This document shows positions 45,237-57,481 of a stretch of DNA of 64,000 nucleotides, one piece after another. The notes under the pieces are model-generated. The model saw only the letters and a list, made by a program, of their open reading frames with translations. It was not told where the DNA came from and searched no databases. Positions within the stretch are counted from its first letter, which is position 1. Each line of letters opens with the position of its first letter. Source of the DNA: Ophioceras dolichostomum. Taxonomy: Eukaryota > Ascomycota > Sordariomycetes > Magnaporthales > Ophioceraceae. Location of the stretch: assembly GCA_003049485.1 (NCBI GenBank), contig PYST01000147.1, forward strand, positions 1 through 64,000. Reading direction: 5' to 3'. The position numbers and the translations under genes were made by a program.

Positions 45237-48200
45237 ATGGCGCATTACGGCTCAACCGGCATGGACTATGCCGACAACGACGAGGACTACTACGATGGCG
45301 AGGACGACCAGCAGATCACGCCCGAGGACTGCTGGGCGGTCATCTCGTCGTACTTCGACGAGAAGGGCTTGGTCTCGCAGCAAATCGATTCGTACAACGA
45401 ATTCACAACCTCGACGATCCAGAGCATCATCGACGAGTTCTCCACCCTCACCCTCGACCAGAACAACCCCCCGGATAGCACTCAGCAGGATCGCAAGCTA
45501 AGGCTGCGCCGGTACGAGCTGATGTTCGGAAACATCCTGGTGACGCAGCCAACGCTTAAGGAGACAGATGGCAAAGTTAGCACCTTGGTTCCATACGAAT
45601 GCCGCGACCGCAACCTCACCTATGCATGCCCGCTCTACGTCAAGTTGACCCGCAAGGTGTCTTGCGCCGTAGAGGTCGACATCCCCCTCCACGAGCTCAA
45701 CCAGGCACAGATAGAGGAAATGCAGAGGACAAACGAGCATCCGACGACGGTGAAGTGGGAGGAGGAGGCAGTCGACACTGACGACCCCATGCCGGTCAAA
45801 AGCGAGAAGATGAAGGACATGGTGTTTATCGGGAAAATCCCCATCATGGTCAAGAGTCGAATCTGCTACTTGAGGAACCAGCCAGAGTCGGAGCTGTTCC
45901 TACTCAACGAGTGTCCGTACGACCAGGGCGGATACTTCATCATCAACGGCAGCGAAAAGGTCCTGATCGCCCAGGAGCGCTCCGCCGCCAATATCGTCCA
46001 AGTCTTTAAGAAGGCCCAGCCAAGCAAATACGCCTATGTCGCGGAGATCCGGAGTGCGCTCGAGAAGGGCTCGCGCCTAGTGTCGTCTCTTAGCATGAAG
46101 CTGACGACCAAAGGCGACTCGAACCGTGGATCATTCGGGCAGACGATCCACGTAACGCTCCCGTACGTGAACGGCGACATCCCTGTCGCCATCGTCTTCC
46201 GTGCGCTTGGCGTGGTTTCCGATGAGGACATCCTGAACCACATAGTTCTCGAGAAGTCCGACACACAGATGCTCGAGATGCTGCGACCCAGCATCGAGGA
46301 GGCATTCTGCATCCAGGACAAGGAGGTTGCTCTAGACTTCATCGGAAAGCGAGTGGGCCGAGACGGCGCGCACTCCAACAACAGGCGCGAGCGTATGCGC
46401 GCGGCCAAAGACATTCTGCAGAAGGAGACGCTGCCGCACATCTCCCAGAGCGAGGGGTGCGATACGCGCAAGGCCTACTTCCTGGGGTACATGGTCCACA
46501 AGATTCTGCAGTGTGCGCTCGGCCGCCGCGACGTCGACGACCGAGACCACTTTGGCAAGAAGCGGCTGGATCTGGCCGGGCCGCTGTTAGCTAAGCTCTT
46601 CCGCAACATCATCAAGAGGGTCTCGAGCGACATGATGAACGTCCTGAAGCGGTGTATCGACGCTGGCCGGAACTTCGACCTGAACTCGGCACTGAAGCCC
46701 AACACTCTCACCAACGGACTGAAGTACTCGCTCGCGACGGGCAACTGGGGCGATCAGAAGAAGGCTATGAGCTCAACGGCCGGTGTGTCGCAGGTGTTGA
46801 ACCGATACACATTTGCCTCCACGCTGTCACATCTGCGGCGGACGAACACTCCCATCGGGCGTGACGGCAAGCTGGCGAAGCCTCGGCAGTTGCACAACAC
46901 GCACTGGGGTCTCGTGTGTCCCGCCGAGACGCCAGAAGGGCAGGCTTGCGGCCTTGTCAAGAACCTGTCTCTGATGTGTATGGTCAGCGTGGGGACGGCG
47001 ACCGATCCGATTCTGGACTTCCTCATCTCCCGAGGCATGGATGTTCTGGAGGAGTACGAGCCCTCCAACGTCCAGGGCTACTCCAAGATTTTCATCAACG
47101 GCACGTGGGTTGGTGTCGCGAATAAGATCGAAGACCTGGTCGGGCTCGTGCACAACCTGCGGAGGAAAGGACAGATCGATCCCGAGGTGTCGGTCGTCCA
47201 CGACGTCCGAGAAGGCGAGTTCAAGATCTTCTCGGATGCCGGCCGCGTCATGCGGCCGCTATTCGTCGTCAACCAGAAGGACGATGCCGACGCCGGCATC
47301 GCGAAGGGCACCCTGGTCCTCAACAAGAGCCACATAGCAAAGCTCGAGGCGGACAAGGACAACGGCCTCTCGGTCGGCGACGAGGGTTACTACGGCTGGG
47401 CGGGCCTGAAGGAGGACGGCGTAATAGACCTGATGGACGCCGAACAAGAAGAAACGGCCATGATCTGCATGACGCCAGAGGACCTGGACACGTTCCGGTT
47501 GCAGAAGGCTGGAGTGGATGTCGGGGAAGACTACATTGACGAGAACGATATCAACAAGCGACTGAAGACGAGGATCAACCCGACGACCCACATGTACACT
47601 CACTGCGAGATCCACCCGAGTATGCTGCTGGGAATTTGCGCAAGCATCATCCCATTCCCAGATCACAACCAGGTACGGCTTTCTTTCTTCTCGTCTTTTC
47701 TCTCTTTCCGTTCGGCATTTCTCTCAAGGCGATTCGTGATGGCTTGACAGTCGGATGTTGACGAAGCTTCCTTGATACAGTCTCCTCGTAACACATACCA
47801 GTCCGCCATGGGTAAACAGGCCATGGGCTTCTTCCTCACCAACTACAACCGCCGTATGGACACCATGGCCAACATCCTGTACTACCCGCAAAAACCGCTC
47901 GGCACGACACGGTCCATGGAGTACCTCAAGTTCCGCGAACTTCCAGCAGGCCAGAACGCCATCGTGGCCATCGCATGTTACTCGGGTTACAACCAGGAAG
48001 ATTCCGTCATCATGAACCAGAGCAGCATCGATCGCGGCCTGTTCCGCAGCCTGTTCTTCCGTTCGTACACCGACTCGGAGAAGCGCGTGGGCATCAACCT
48101 GGTGGAGAAGTTCGAGAAGCCGTACCGGTCAGACACGCTGCGGCTCAAGATGGGCACGTACGACAAGCTGGAGGACGACGGCATCGTGGCTCCCGGCACC

Positions 48201-49288
48201 CGCGTGTCGGGCGAGGACATCATCATCGGCAAGACGGCGCCCATCAACCCGGACAACCAGGAGCTGGGCCAACGCACGGTGCAGCACGTCAAGCGGGACG
48301 CGTCCACGCCGCTGCGCAGCACCGAGAGCGGCATCGTCGACCAGGTCATCGTGACGACGAACCAGGACGGCCTCAAGTACGTCAAGGTGCGGGTGCGCAC
48401 GACGAAGATCCCGCAGATCGGTGACAAGTTCGCATCGAGGCACGGTCAGAAGGGCACTATCGGTGTCACCTACCGCCACGAGGACATGCCCTTCACGCGC
48501 GAGGGCATCACGCCGGACATCATCATCAACCCGCACGCGATCCCGTCACGCATGACGATCGCCCACCTGATCGAGTGCCTCCTCAGCAAGGTGGCCACGC
48601 TGAAGGGCATGGAGGGGGACGCGACGCCGTTCACGGACGTGACGGTCGACTCCGTCTCCAACCTCCTGCGCGAGCACGGGTACCAGTCTCGGGGCTTCGA
48701 GGCCCTGTACCACGGCCACACGGGCAGGAAGCTGCGCGCGCAGGTGTTCTTCGGCCCGACGTACTACCAGCGCCTGAGGCACATGGTCGACGACAAGATA
48801 CACGCGCGCGCGAGGGGCCCGCTGCAGATCATGACGAGGCAGCCGGTGGAGGGACGGGCGAGGGACGGCGGGTTACGGTTCGGAGAGATGGAGCGCGACT
48901 GCATGATCGCGCACGGGGCGGCGGCTTTCCTGAAGGAGCGGTTGTTCGAGGTGTCGGATGCGTTCAGAGTGCATATTTGTGAAGTGTGCGGGTTGATGAC
49001 GCCTATTGCGTACGTTTTTTTCTTATTTCTTTTCTTTTCTTTTCACCTCTCCCCCCACCCCCTTCTATTGGAAACCCCCTAGTGTTGAATGTCTGTTGCT
49101 AACAGTACCGTTTGGAACCTTTCAGCGATCTCACAAAGGGAACTTTCGAGTGCCGCCCTTGCAAGAACAAGACCAAGATCGCGCAGGTGCACATCCCCTA
49201 CGCCGCCAAGCTCCTCTTCCAGGAGCTCGCGGCCATGAACATCGCCACGAGGATGTTCACGAACCGCTCGGGAGTTTCAATTCGCTGA
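45237..49288 (+). CDS. RPB2: RNA polymerase II second-largest subunit
   Basis: Exons are 45237..47672, 47781..49009 and 49126..49288; introns of 108 and 116 nt (GTACGG...ACAG and GTACGT...TTCAG) join in phase to give 1275 residues. The N terminus is acidic (DNDEDYYDGEDD). Clear family segments are NECPYDQGGYFIINGSEKVL, PAETPEGQACGLVKNLSLMC, the active-centre region GYNQEDSVIMNQSSIDRGLF and GDKFASRHGQKGTIGVTYR, and the C-terminal zinc site CEVCGLMTPIA plus CRPCKNKTK, which spans the last intron. With RPB1 it forms the catalytic centre of RNA polymerase II in the nucleus. The chosen ATG at 45237 gives the standard MAHYGSTGMDYADNDEDYYD start. Confidence 0.98.
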
Positions 49289-50623
49289 GAGGAGAGCTAC
49301 ACGCTTTTATAACTTTCCCCCTATTTGCTTGCTCTCTTGCTCGCTCTCTGTTCCGTATACGTGGAGGGGATTTTTTGTTCGGCTGGCTGGATTGCATTTT
49401 CCCTCTTCCGTTTTTCTTCTTTAATTTCATCCCTCCACCCTCCGATATCGCATCCAAACCTTCTCTATCGACGAAGAAATGGAGAATGCAGCATTGTGTT
49501 GCGTGGGTGGTTGGTTGGTGTTTTGATATACTGCGAGTGCATGGAGTACTGGGATTGTGGGCCTAATCAAACCAAGGCAAAAATGTCGGCTTGGGTGGGG
49601 AGNNNNNNNNNNGGGGGGGGGGGGGGGGGGATTTGTGATGAAGAAAGAAAGAGGAATATACGAGGACAAGAAGACTGACCGGTTCTGCTTGAGGATGGCG
49701 TGCTGCTGCTGCCGTGGGGGATCTTCCGTGTTCCGCCAATATTCCAGTCCCTTCATACGTACCACCGCCTATCTCTTGTGGTTTCGAGACTGAGACCCCG
49801 TTTTGGAGGCGATGTGGTGATAACCGGCCGGCTATCACCACGGAGATTTGTGCAACTGGGGCATTTGACGGGGCCAACGGCGCCAACGGCGCCGAGCTAC
49901 TTGCTACCTCGCCAGCAGCTTCGGCGTTGGACTCGCATTTCCCGGGCATTCACAGAGTGGTGAAAATGGGCCGCCCGCCCGCGAAGAGATTGGCATGCTG
50001 CGAGCATGCTGCGAGTGAAAAGATGGGATGAGAGAGGCGAGGCATGATGAGAAGCGAAGAAGATAACATATGGGACGAGAAGCGGAAGAAAGATGACAGG
50101 ATGAGGGCAGACGGGCAGGCGCTTGGCATGGCCTTGTCTTTTTTGTAGTATTAGATTTGCCCTAGATTCTGCATCAATCCTAGCGATATATGGTCCTTTT
50201 TACGGCACCTTTCCACGCATGTATGCGGTTGTGAGATGGTATAGGATATATAACACGGTGAGGGGTACGCATGTGTGTGTGTGTGTCTCGAGGCCGGAGA
50301 GGCTAGGATGGTGAACGCAGAAACTGCTCGTGTTAGAAGGAGTCAAGGGACGCGTCAGCTGCCTCGTGCATATGATATAAAACGCTTGCCTCACAGGACG
50401 AATGGCAAACAACATTGTCAGTTTTTTTCTTTCACAATCTAGAAGATCTGTGCCAACCACGTAGTAGATTATAACCCAGACTCGCTAGCAAGCTGGTGTG
50501 GTATCCAGGAAGTACAAGGCACGCTCAAACATCCTTCCTCACTCACCGGCCACACTTCTGGCCATACATCCTCGCTGGACGATGGTTAACTCCTTCGGTA
50601 GGTACCTGTAGGTATCTAGGTAC
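49289..50623. other. Convergent intergenic region with an assembly gap
   Basis: RPB2 (plus) and the acyltransferase gene (minus) end here. The stretch holds a 10-N gap (49603-49612) followed by 18 G, a short GT tract near 50272-50286 and several AGGTA/TACCT elements near 50600. No gene is supported. Confidence 0.5.
49603..49612. other. Assembly gap (10 N) before a G homopolymer
   Basis: The gap is followed by a run of 18 G (49613-49630). As at 35914, the gap sits in a G/C homopolymer. Confidence 0.95.
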
Positions 50624-52888
50624 TCACCCCGGAATAGAGCACTTCGCCTCAAGCCGCTTCGCGAACCTCACCACCGGCGCATCGACCGCCCTCCAGAAAA
50701 CATCGGCCGCCCACACAACAGCCGGCACGACCAGCACGCCCGCCAGCGCAAAACCCGCCACGTACCTCGCCTCCGTCTCCGCCCCCGTGATCGCCCACGC
50801 CCGCCTCTCGATCGCGTACCCCACGGTGTGCAGCACGGGGCCGTGCATCAGGTACACGGCGTAGCTGATCCTGCCCAGATACTGCACGGGGCGGGTGTTG
50901 AAGACCCGCTGCCAGCGCGGCAGACGCGCCACGGCGGCCACGAACAGGACCGAGCCGGCCGTCTGCCAGTACCGGTACTTGTCGCTCCACCACGCCGGCA
51001 CCAGCGAGGAGAGGAACACCCAGCCGGGCGTGGACTCGGCGCCGACGTCTGGCTGGCACATCAGGTACAGCGCCAAGATGCTGGTGAGACCCCAGAAGAG
51101 CTTGTAGCCGCTGCGATGGCGGCGGCTGCGACGCTGCTGCTGGTGGTACTGCATGTCGGCGTCGTTGCTCCCGATAGAACTGACGGGTGAAGAGTGTTTG
51201 AAGAGCGACGAGAGCGTCGAGGACGTCGAGGCGGAGCGTGCGTGCGTGTGTGCGTGGGGCGAGAAGGAGCCCAGCAGCAGCAGCGACGGCGGCGAGTCCC
51301 CCATTCTCATGGGGCCGACGCCAACACCAACACCAACACCACCCGCAGACGTCGTCGCCGTCGTCGGCAGCAGCAGCTGCAGCTGCATCCGCTGCGCCCC
51401 CTCGACCGCAGCGCACGTGTCAGGATCAGTGTGCGCCCCCCGGACGAGGTCCAGCTCCGCGAGCACCGCTCCTCCATAGAACAGCAGCATCTCCCACCTA
51501 TCCGAGCGGTAGCAGAACAGCGCCACGGCCGCGAACACGGCCAGCCTCGCGGCGGTCCTCAGACGCGCCGCGCTCACGAGCGTCAGGAACAGCACCATCG
51601 AGCACCGGAACTCGACGGGGATGGTCCACAGGTGCACGTCGTACGCCGTGCTGCCGCCGAACTGGCGCCAGTCCCACACGTGCACGAACTCGAACATGGC
51701 CCACGCCCAGTCGGCCAGCTGCTCGCCCATCGTCGCGAGCCGCTCCGGGTGCGTCTCCTGCACGTTGCGCATGTAGGCCGCGTCGTGCGCGAAGGACCGC
51801 GTCTGCTCGTAGGCGCCCAGCCGCAGGAGGACGACGATGAGGAGCGTCGAGGCGGCGGTGGGGAGGAAGAGGCGGAGGAAGCGGCGGAAGACGAAGGATG
51901 ACATCGTTGTTGAGAATGCTGCTGCCGCGTTGTTGTTATTATTATGATTATCGGAGGTCGTCGACGAAGACGAGGATCGAGAAGAGGAGGGAGAGGTTGA
52001 GGTTTCCTGCTGCGCTGCCGCTGCCGCACTCGCCGCCATAGCCCTCGCGAGCTTAAGCGGCTTCAGCGAGAGCGCGTAGCCCGAGATGACGAAGAAGACG
52101 CACACCATCGGCGGGCCCTGGTACCACAGCCTCACGAACGGCAGCTTCAGGAAGTAGAAGTTGTCCTCGCCGAACCCGTACCCCTCGGCTATGCGGAAGC
52201 ACGTGTAGAAGTAGTGGCAGAAGAATACGGAGAACGCGGCCACGCCTCGCATTCCGTCGAGATATGCCGTCGGACCTAAAGCGGAAGATCCTGCAGCTCC
52301 TCCTCCTCCTCCTCCGCAGTCACCACCACCACTGCCGCCGCCACCGATGCCGAGGCCATTGAGACTACTCTGCCGTCTCCTGCTGTGGTGGTGGTTCGTG
52401 AAGCGCGTGTGACGGGGTAGGAGCGGCACCACCACGGACGGGAGGAGGAAGACGCACGACCTCGTCACGGCGGCGCGCCACCACGTTAGCGAGCGGATGC
52501 CGGAGGCCAGCGTGGCCGCCGTGGCGAGGTATGATGATGTCAATGATGGTAATCTCGCGCCGCCGCCATCGCCCCCTCCTTGGCGGCCCCGGGAGGATGA
52601 GAATGACGAGAAGAAAGAGGAGAAGAAGAGGCGTGATTCGATTTCAGTGTGGTCAGCGGCGTCGCTTTCGATGTCTGATAGTAGTTTCTTCTCGTCTAGT
52701 AGGAGAAGCGAGGCCTTCTCTTCGTCTCCGACGGCAGCCGTGATGAGGCGGCTAAGCTCTTGTCTGCTGGTGTTGTTGCTGCTGCTACTGCTACTGTTAC
52801 TGCTACTGCTACTACTACTACGACTGCTGGTGGTGGTGGTGGGAATCGCGCTGGGTATGCCGCCGGCGCTTGTGATGGGACCGTTCAT
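50624..52888 (-). CDS. Membrane-bound acyltransferase 3 family protein
   Basis: A single exon encodes 754 residues. After a Ser/Asn-rich disordered N terminus (to about residue 110) and Gly-rich linkers, the acyltransferase-3 fold begins with TAYLDGMRGVAAFSVFFCHY, where the His is the usual conserved residue of the first membrane helix. Then come PMVCVFFVISGYALSLKPLK, the FRRFLRLFLPTAASTLLIVV segment and several further helices ending near RISYAVYLMHGPVLHTVG. The family moves acyl groups onto carbohydrates, lipids or peptides at a membrane; the substrate here is unknown. An unusually long loop (about 500-590) with Gly/Val-rich and His-rich stretches interrupts the helices. The start at 52888 is the only ATG giving the full frame. 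Confidence 0.88.
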   Translation of the reverse strand: MNGPITSAGGIPSAIPTTTTSSRSSSSSSSNSSSSSSNNTSRQELSRLITAAVGDEEKASLLLLDEKKLLSDIESDAADHTEIESRLFFSSFFSSFSSSRGRQGGGDGGGARLPSLTSSYLATAATLASGIRSLTWWRAAVTRSCVFLLPSVVVPLLPRHTRFTNHHHSRRRQSSLNGLGIGGGGSGGGDCGGGGGGAAGSSALGPTAYLDGMRGVAAFSVFFCHYFYTCFRIAEGYGFGEDNFYFLKLPFVRLWYQGPPMVCVFFVISGYALSLKPLKLARAMAASAAAAAQQETSTSPSSSRSSSSSTTSDNHNNNNNAAAAFSTTMSSFVFRRFLRLFLPTAASTLLIVVLLRLGAYEQTRSFAHDAAYMRNVQETHPERLATMGEQLADWAWAMFEFVHVWDWRQFGGSTAYDVHLWTIPVEFRCSMVLFLTLVSAARLRTAARLAVFAAVALFCYRSDRWEMLLFYGGAVLAELDLVRGAHTDPDTCAAVEGAQRMQLQLLLPTTATTSAGGVGVGVGVGPMRMGDSPPSLLLLGSFSPHAHTHARSASTSSTLSSLFKHSSPVSSIGSNDADMQYHQQQRRSRRHRSGYKLFWGLTSILALYLMCQPDVGAESTPGWVFLSSLVPAWWSDKYRYWQTAGSVLFVAAVARLPRWQRVFNTRPVQYLGRISYAVYLMHGPVLHTVGYAIERRAWAITGAETEARYVAGFALAGVLVVPAVVWAADVFWRAVDAPVVRFAKRLEAKCSIPG

Positions 52889-55037
52889 TGTCCCCGCGAT
52901 GTTGGGACAATGCTGTCAATGCAATGCAAGAGAAGAGGAGAGAAGGATATATAACTATAAAAAAAAGAGGGTTAAGGAAGAGAGGCTCGACTGTCGAAGG
53001 AGCGCCACTTGGGGAGCGTGATGAAGAGAGTAAGAAAGAAAAAGGCAAGAGAGGGGAAGGGGAGGCCTGCTCGGGGTATCACGACATAGGAGAATGGCGT
53101 AAGAGAATACCTTCTCTCCCGTCCTTGGTAGAAGACAGAGTTGAGGTTGGTGGATGCAGGAAGGTTAAGTGAGGGTTGGAAATGTTGTCGAAGAGGAGAA
53201 TGGACACTGACACTTGCCACGGGACTTGTTCTTTCTCACTCTTGCCCTGCTCTTTCATCACAGTGTACGAGGCAAGCAACGGCCTCCCAGAAACAAGAAG
53301 CGCCTCTCATCATTCATTCTCTCCCTCACACAAACTCTCTCCATTGGTAGGGAGATGCCTAGCCCTAGCTTTAGCCAAGCAGATCTCTCGGATGCTGGTT
53401 TCTCAAATCACCGAATCACCACAGATATTTTCTCTCTTTTCTGGGGACTTCAGACTGTTAGTAGAAGAAAAAAAAAGATCGGATGGGACTGAAGGGCTGG
53501 CTTGAAGGGCTCCAACAGAAACCGCAAAAGCCCGAACGAATACGATGCACGATGCAACGTGCACTGTCTGTCCCGCGACACAGGGCAAGACATGGGCAAG
53601 ACATGGAGTGGAAGGGCAATAACAGGGCACTTGCCTGTTAAGCTCGTGCCGGGCGGCCGAGGGATGAGATGTTTCGAGACTGCTGGCCCAGGGAGCCTTA
53701 AAACTTGAGGTTGGGCATGGGGGAGGTCCGGTGCCGGATTGGATTGCTTTTTTTCTTTCCTTCTTGGGAGAACTCTCGAAGGAATAATAAGACAAGAGAC
53801 CTGTCCGATGACGAAAATGAGACAGCCTGACCGGAACTGAATGGTGCGATCTTGAGTCCAGGAAGGACTTTTGCTTCCATGCCGAAGAAGGTTTGACATG
53901 AATCTACTGTGTCTACCTAGCTATTGGGAGTTGCCAGCCCATCTAGCTTATAAAGCCTCAGATACCTTAGATTATTCTCCGGGACAAAACAAGGCCTGCT
54001 CGGCCGGGGCGATCCTCATCGCGGCTGGCCGAAAGAGATACAAAGTGTTGAAGTGTTGGTCTCGATCGAGAGTGCCACCGCCGGAGGAGTTTCGATGAGG
54101 CGAAAGGAAAATAAAGGGGATCCCGCCGCGATCCGCAACAGGGTCGGTGGATCCGTGCGTTCCACCGACTACTCCATCTGGGAATATCCCCCCCAGTGCC
54201 AAGCACCGTGGTTGTTCCAGATCCAGAAGACAAGAAACCTCAACGTGCTCAGATTTCCAAGGCAGACCGAGGCATCTAGCCATAGGTCTTCATAAGCTCT
54301 AAGCTTGCATAGGACCTTTAAATAAACCAGAAAAAAAAAGGCATCTAGCCTCTCCTCTCTGAGTCGCGGAGAGGTCATTGAGACTTGGTGGACGTGATGC
54401 TTTGTCAGCCCGCAGGTCGGAATTGGGAATGTTGATCGTAGGCTGTTGCTCGATACAGGAGAAGAAGAAGACTCAAAACTTGGCGTGTTCGGATGAGGCA
54501 CGCATCCACGCAGAGCACGGAAGGAGTCCATGGTACGTGCTGTTTCGATCCCTCAAGCTTAAAACTTCTTTGCCCATGATTTCGAAAGCACACCTTGACT
54601 GGCGCTCCTGGTGGTAATAAGAGGCATGACATCCCAGGAATCGTCCGCTCTCGCTAGCGAGCCCCTGCTCCCACAGATGTGGACTATCCGTCGACCATCA
54701 TACCATGATGTGCTCAGGTGGTTGCCAGACACGCGCGCTCTATATACGATTGGAGTAAGGAATCAGGGGTAAATAGGCACCTACCTAGGTACCTACATAA
54801 ATAAATGCCTGCTTGCCATCCTACAAAACGCCCTGCCCAACGCATATACCGTTTTCTCCCACGTTATACCCATGCCTTCTTTGTGTATCTGTATGTGTGT
54901 GTTGTGTTGTGTATAGGAAGACGTAAAAAAGAAGCCGAGCCCTTCGTTTGCCCAATAACCTCCCTCCCATCACCATCATCATCGTCATCATTACGTTGCC
55001 CTCCCTTCCTCCTTCCCTCCAAATACCAGTACAGTCC
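52889..55037. other. Intergenic, no gene supported
   Basis: This holds the promoter of the acyltransferase gene and the 3' flank of HEM2. A TACCTAGGTA palindrome lies at 54782-54791. Frames of about 60-150 codons exist on both strands but lack domains and consistent splice signals. Confidence 0.45.
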
Positions 55038-56340
55038 TTAGCTCTCAAGCCAGTCCAAGAACTCAGGCGTAAAGTAGCTCACCACAATCGTGGCGCCCGC
55101 CCTCAGTATCCCCTCGTGCGACTCGAACGCCATGGCCTTCAAATCGAACACGCCCGCCTTCGCGGCCGCGTGTATCATCGAGTACTCGCCGCTGACCTGG
55201 TACGCCGCGACGGGCAGGTCCCTGCCAATCTCCTTCGCGTCGCTGATGACGTCCAGGTACTGCCCCGCCGGCTTCACCATGATGACGTCCGCCCCCTCGT
55301 TTATGTCCCTCGCGATCGCCCTCCTCGCCAAGCCCCTGCCCCCCGGCGGCAGCTGGTAGCACTTCCTGTCCCCGAACGATGGCGAGCTCCCCGCCGCGTC
55401 CCGGAACGGCCCGTACAGGCAGCCCGAGAACTTGGCGGCGTAGCTCATGAGCATCACGCTGTGCGCCGTCCCCTCCTCGATGAGCTTCAGCTTGATGGCG
55501 CGGATCCTCCCGTCGTTCATGTCGGAGGGGGCGACGCAGTGCGCGCCCGCCCTCGCGTACGCGACGGCCACGTCGGAGATGCGGTCGACCGACAGCTGGT
55601 TGTTGAGGGAGCCGTCGTCTCGCAGGATGCCGCAGTGGCCGTGCGACGTGTACTCGCAGAGGCACACGTCGGCCACGATGAAGAGCTGCGGGAAACGCTG
55701 GCGGATCGCGCGGATGCTGCGGATCACGGGCCCTTCCGGGTCGTCGGCCGCGGTGCCCAGTGCGTCTTTGGTGCCGGGACGCATGGGCACGCCGAAGAGG
55801 ATCACGGACCGGAGGCCCTTGTGCACGAGGGTCTCGAGGTAGGGCATGACCTTGTTCAGACTGCGGCGGTACTGGTTGGGGAGGGATGGGATGAGGACTT
55901 CTTCGTCGTCGTTGTCTGAGATGAAGAGGGGGTAGATCAACATGGACTATATAACAAGGTGGTAAGATGCATGTCAGTCAATGAGAGAGAGAGAGAAAGA
56001 AATACTAGGAAGCGAAGAGTTGAGGACGATAAGGTAGGTAGGTGGTAGGTACTGGGCGTAGAGTAGAGTTAAGAGTATTCACCTTGGTGAGTTGGCGCTC
56101 CGCCTGCCATGACCTGGCGAGCGGGTGGCAGTACCCTCCGTGAAGCTGGCTGGATATGTCGCCCGAGATACTGACGCTCGTCGCGGCCGTGCTGGCGTAC
56201 GACATGGCTCGGGAGATATGCGAAGTGCGAGAAGCGCCGTCATCGATCGTCGAGGTGGCGGAAGACGAGGCATCACCCCGCCTCGGTCGCCGGTGGGCGT
56301 CGCGCAGCGACAGGTCCTGGACGAGACTGGAGAAAGACAT
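55038..56340 (-). CDS. HEM2: Porphobilinogen synthase (delta-aminolevulinate dehydratase)
   Basis: Exon 1 is 56340..56083 and exon 2 is 55946..55038; the 136-nt intron joins QLTK to SMLIYPLFISD and gives 388 residues. Visible family features are the zinc-binding cysteines in DVCLCEYTSHGHCGIL, the SDMNDGRIRAIK segment, the Lys in MLMSYAAKFSGCLYGPFR, the Schiff-base Lys in DVIMVKPAGQYLDVISDAKE and the C-terminal GEYSMIHAAA. The enzyme condenses two 5-aminolevulinate molecules to porphobilinogen, the second step of haem synthesis, in the cytosol. The N-terminal about 60 residues are Ser/Thr-rich, as in other filamentous fungi. A CCAAT box (56451-56455) lies about 110 bp upstream of the ATG, a possible site for HAP-type control of haem genes. 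Confidence 0.97.
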
Positions 56341-57481
56341 TTTTTTGGTCTGTCTGTAAAGGGAGGGGTCGTGCGCACGCAAGAGCGGTCGACACCGAAG
56401 ATAGAAAACAACAACGGGTAAAGCAAGAGAAGAAACGGACTACGATCCAGCCAATAACGTAATTCGTCGAAAAAAATGCCACCACCAGACAAAGCTTTCA
56501 CTTCCTGTTCGGAGGAATCAAAAGAGAGAGAGGGAGGAAGAAAAAAAAAAGATTTCTGGGGAGAAGTCGGAGACGGGCGGGTGAAAGTTGCGTCTAGTAG
56601 CGGTAGTTTGGTTTCAGGGTCCCCTGGCTCTCGGGGCGCTTCGGCTTCGGCATGCGGGGTGGTGCGACGCCACCGACCGCCAAAATCTTTGTACAAGAAA
56701 GCCGCCGCGTTCACCGCAACGGAACGAAACGGATGGGAAATTTTTTGGGCAGAACTACGTACGATATATCTGGACGGAAGAATGGCTCGCCAAGGTTTTC
56801 TCGAAACACTGAAATTTCGCAGTTGGGGGAATGGAAACAAGCCTTTATAAAGAGAAAGACCCTAGGTCTGTCTGCACACTGGTGTGCGCTACAAGTTGGT
56901 TACACGGACTCCTTCCACTGAGAGGACATGTGGTTGCCACTGCAAACCCCGTGGCGGCCCTGACCTGTAAAAGGAGGGAATTGGCCAATCGGAGCGCCTC
57001 GCTTTCAAATTCAATCCTATCCCTCGCCCCCAAAAACTTTGTCCTAAAGAACTTTTTTTTTTTTGCCGGGTAAATGAAATATTTCTGAGCGGAGATATAA
57101 CGGAGTTGGTGGTGCCGGTCCCCAACACTCCATATCCCGGGCTTCCTTTCACTGTCTCCGGATGGTTTGCCTCGGCTTAGTCCATTTGGTATTTATTATG
57201 CTCCTTGGTTTTCTTCTTCTCTCTCACTCCTTCAAGAGCTTTGGCATCTATTGGTACATACGCCCGTTCCCGTTGTAGATACCAGGTAGGTGCCTGTTTT
57301 GCTACAAGTGGTGGTAAAATGCTGATAGGTACAAGAAAAGAGTTATATGGCAAGATATGTACAGGATAGGTGAGATTGATATATGCCTCTGGCGGCTCAT
57401 CAAGCCGCATTTGTTGATATGTCATGGAGTTAGTCATTTGATATTTTGGCGACTTGTCCACAAGCAAGTGTCGAGCAGGTA
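56341..57481. other. HEM2 promoter region and intergenic, no gene
   Basis: CCAAT at 56451-56455 is the clearest regulatory element. The rest contains purine-rich tracts and no domain-bearing frame; the right part is the 3' flank of the PPR-type gene. Confidence 0.5.

Noticed and set aside
54948..55919. 323-codon plus-strand frame
   Set aside because: It is the antisense shadow of HEM2; its composition (Arg, Val, His-rich) is typical of GC-rich antisense reading.
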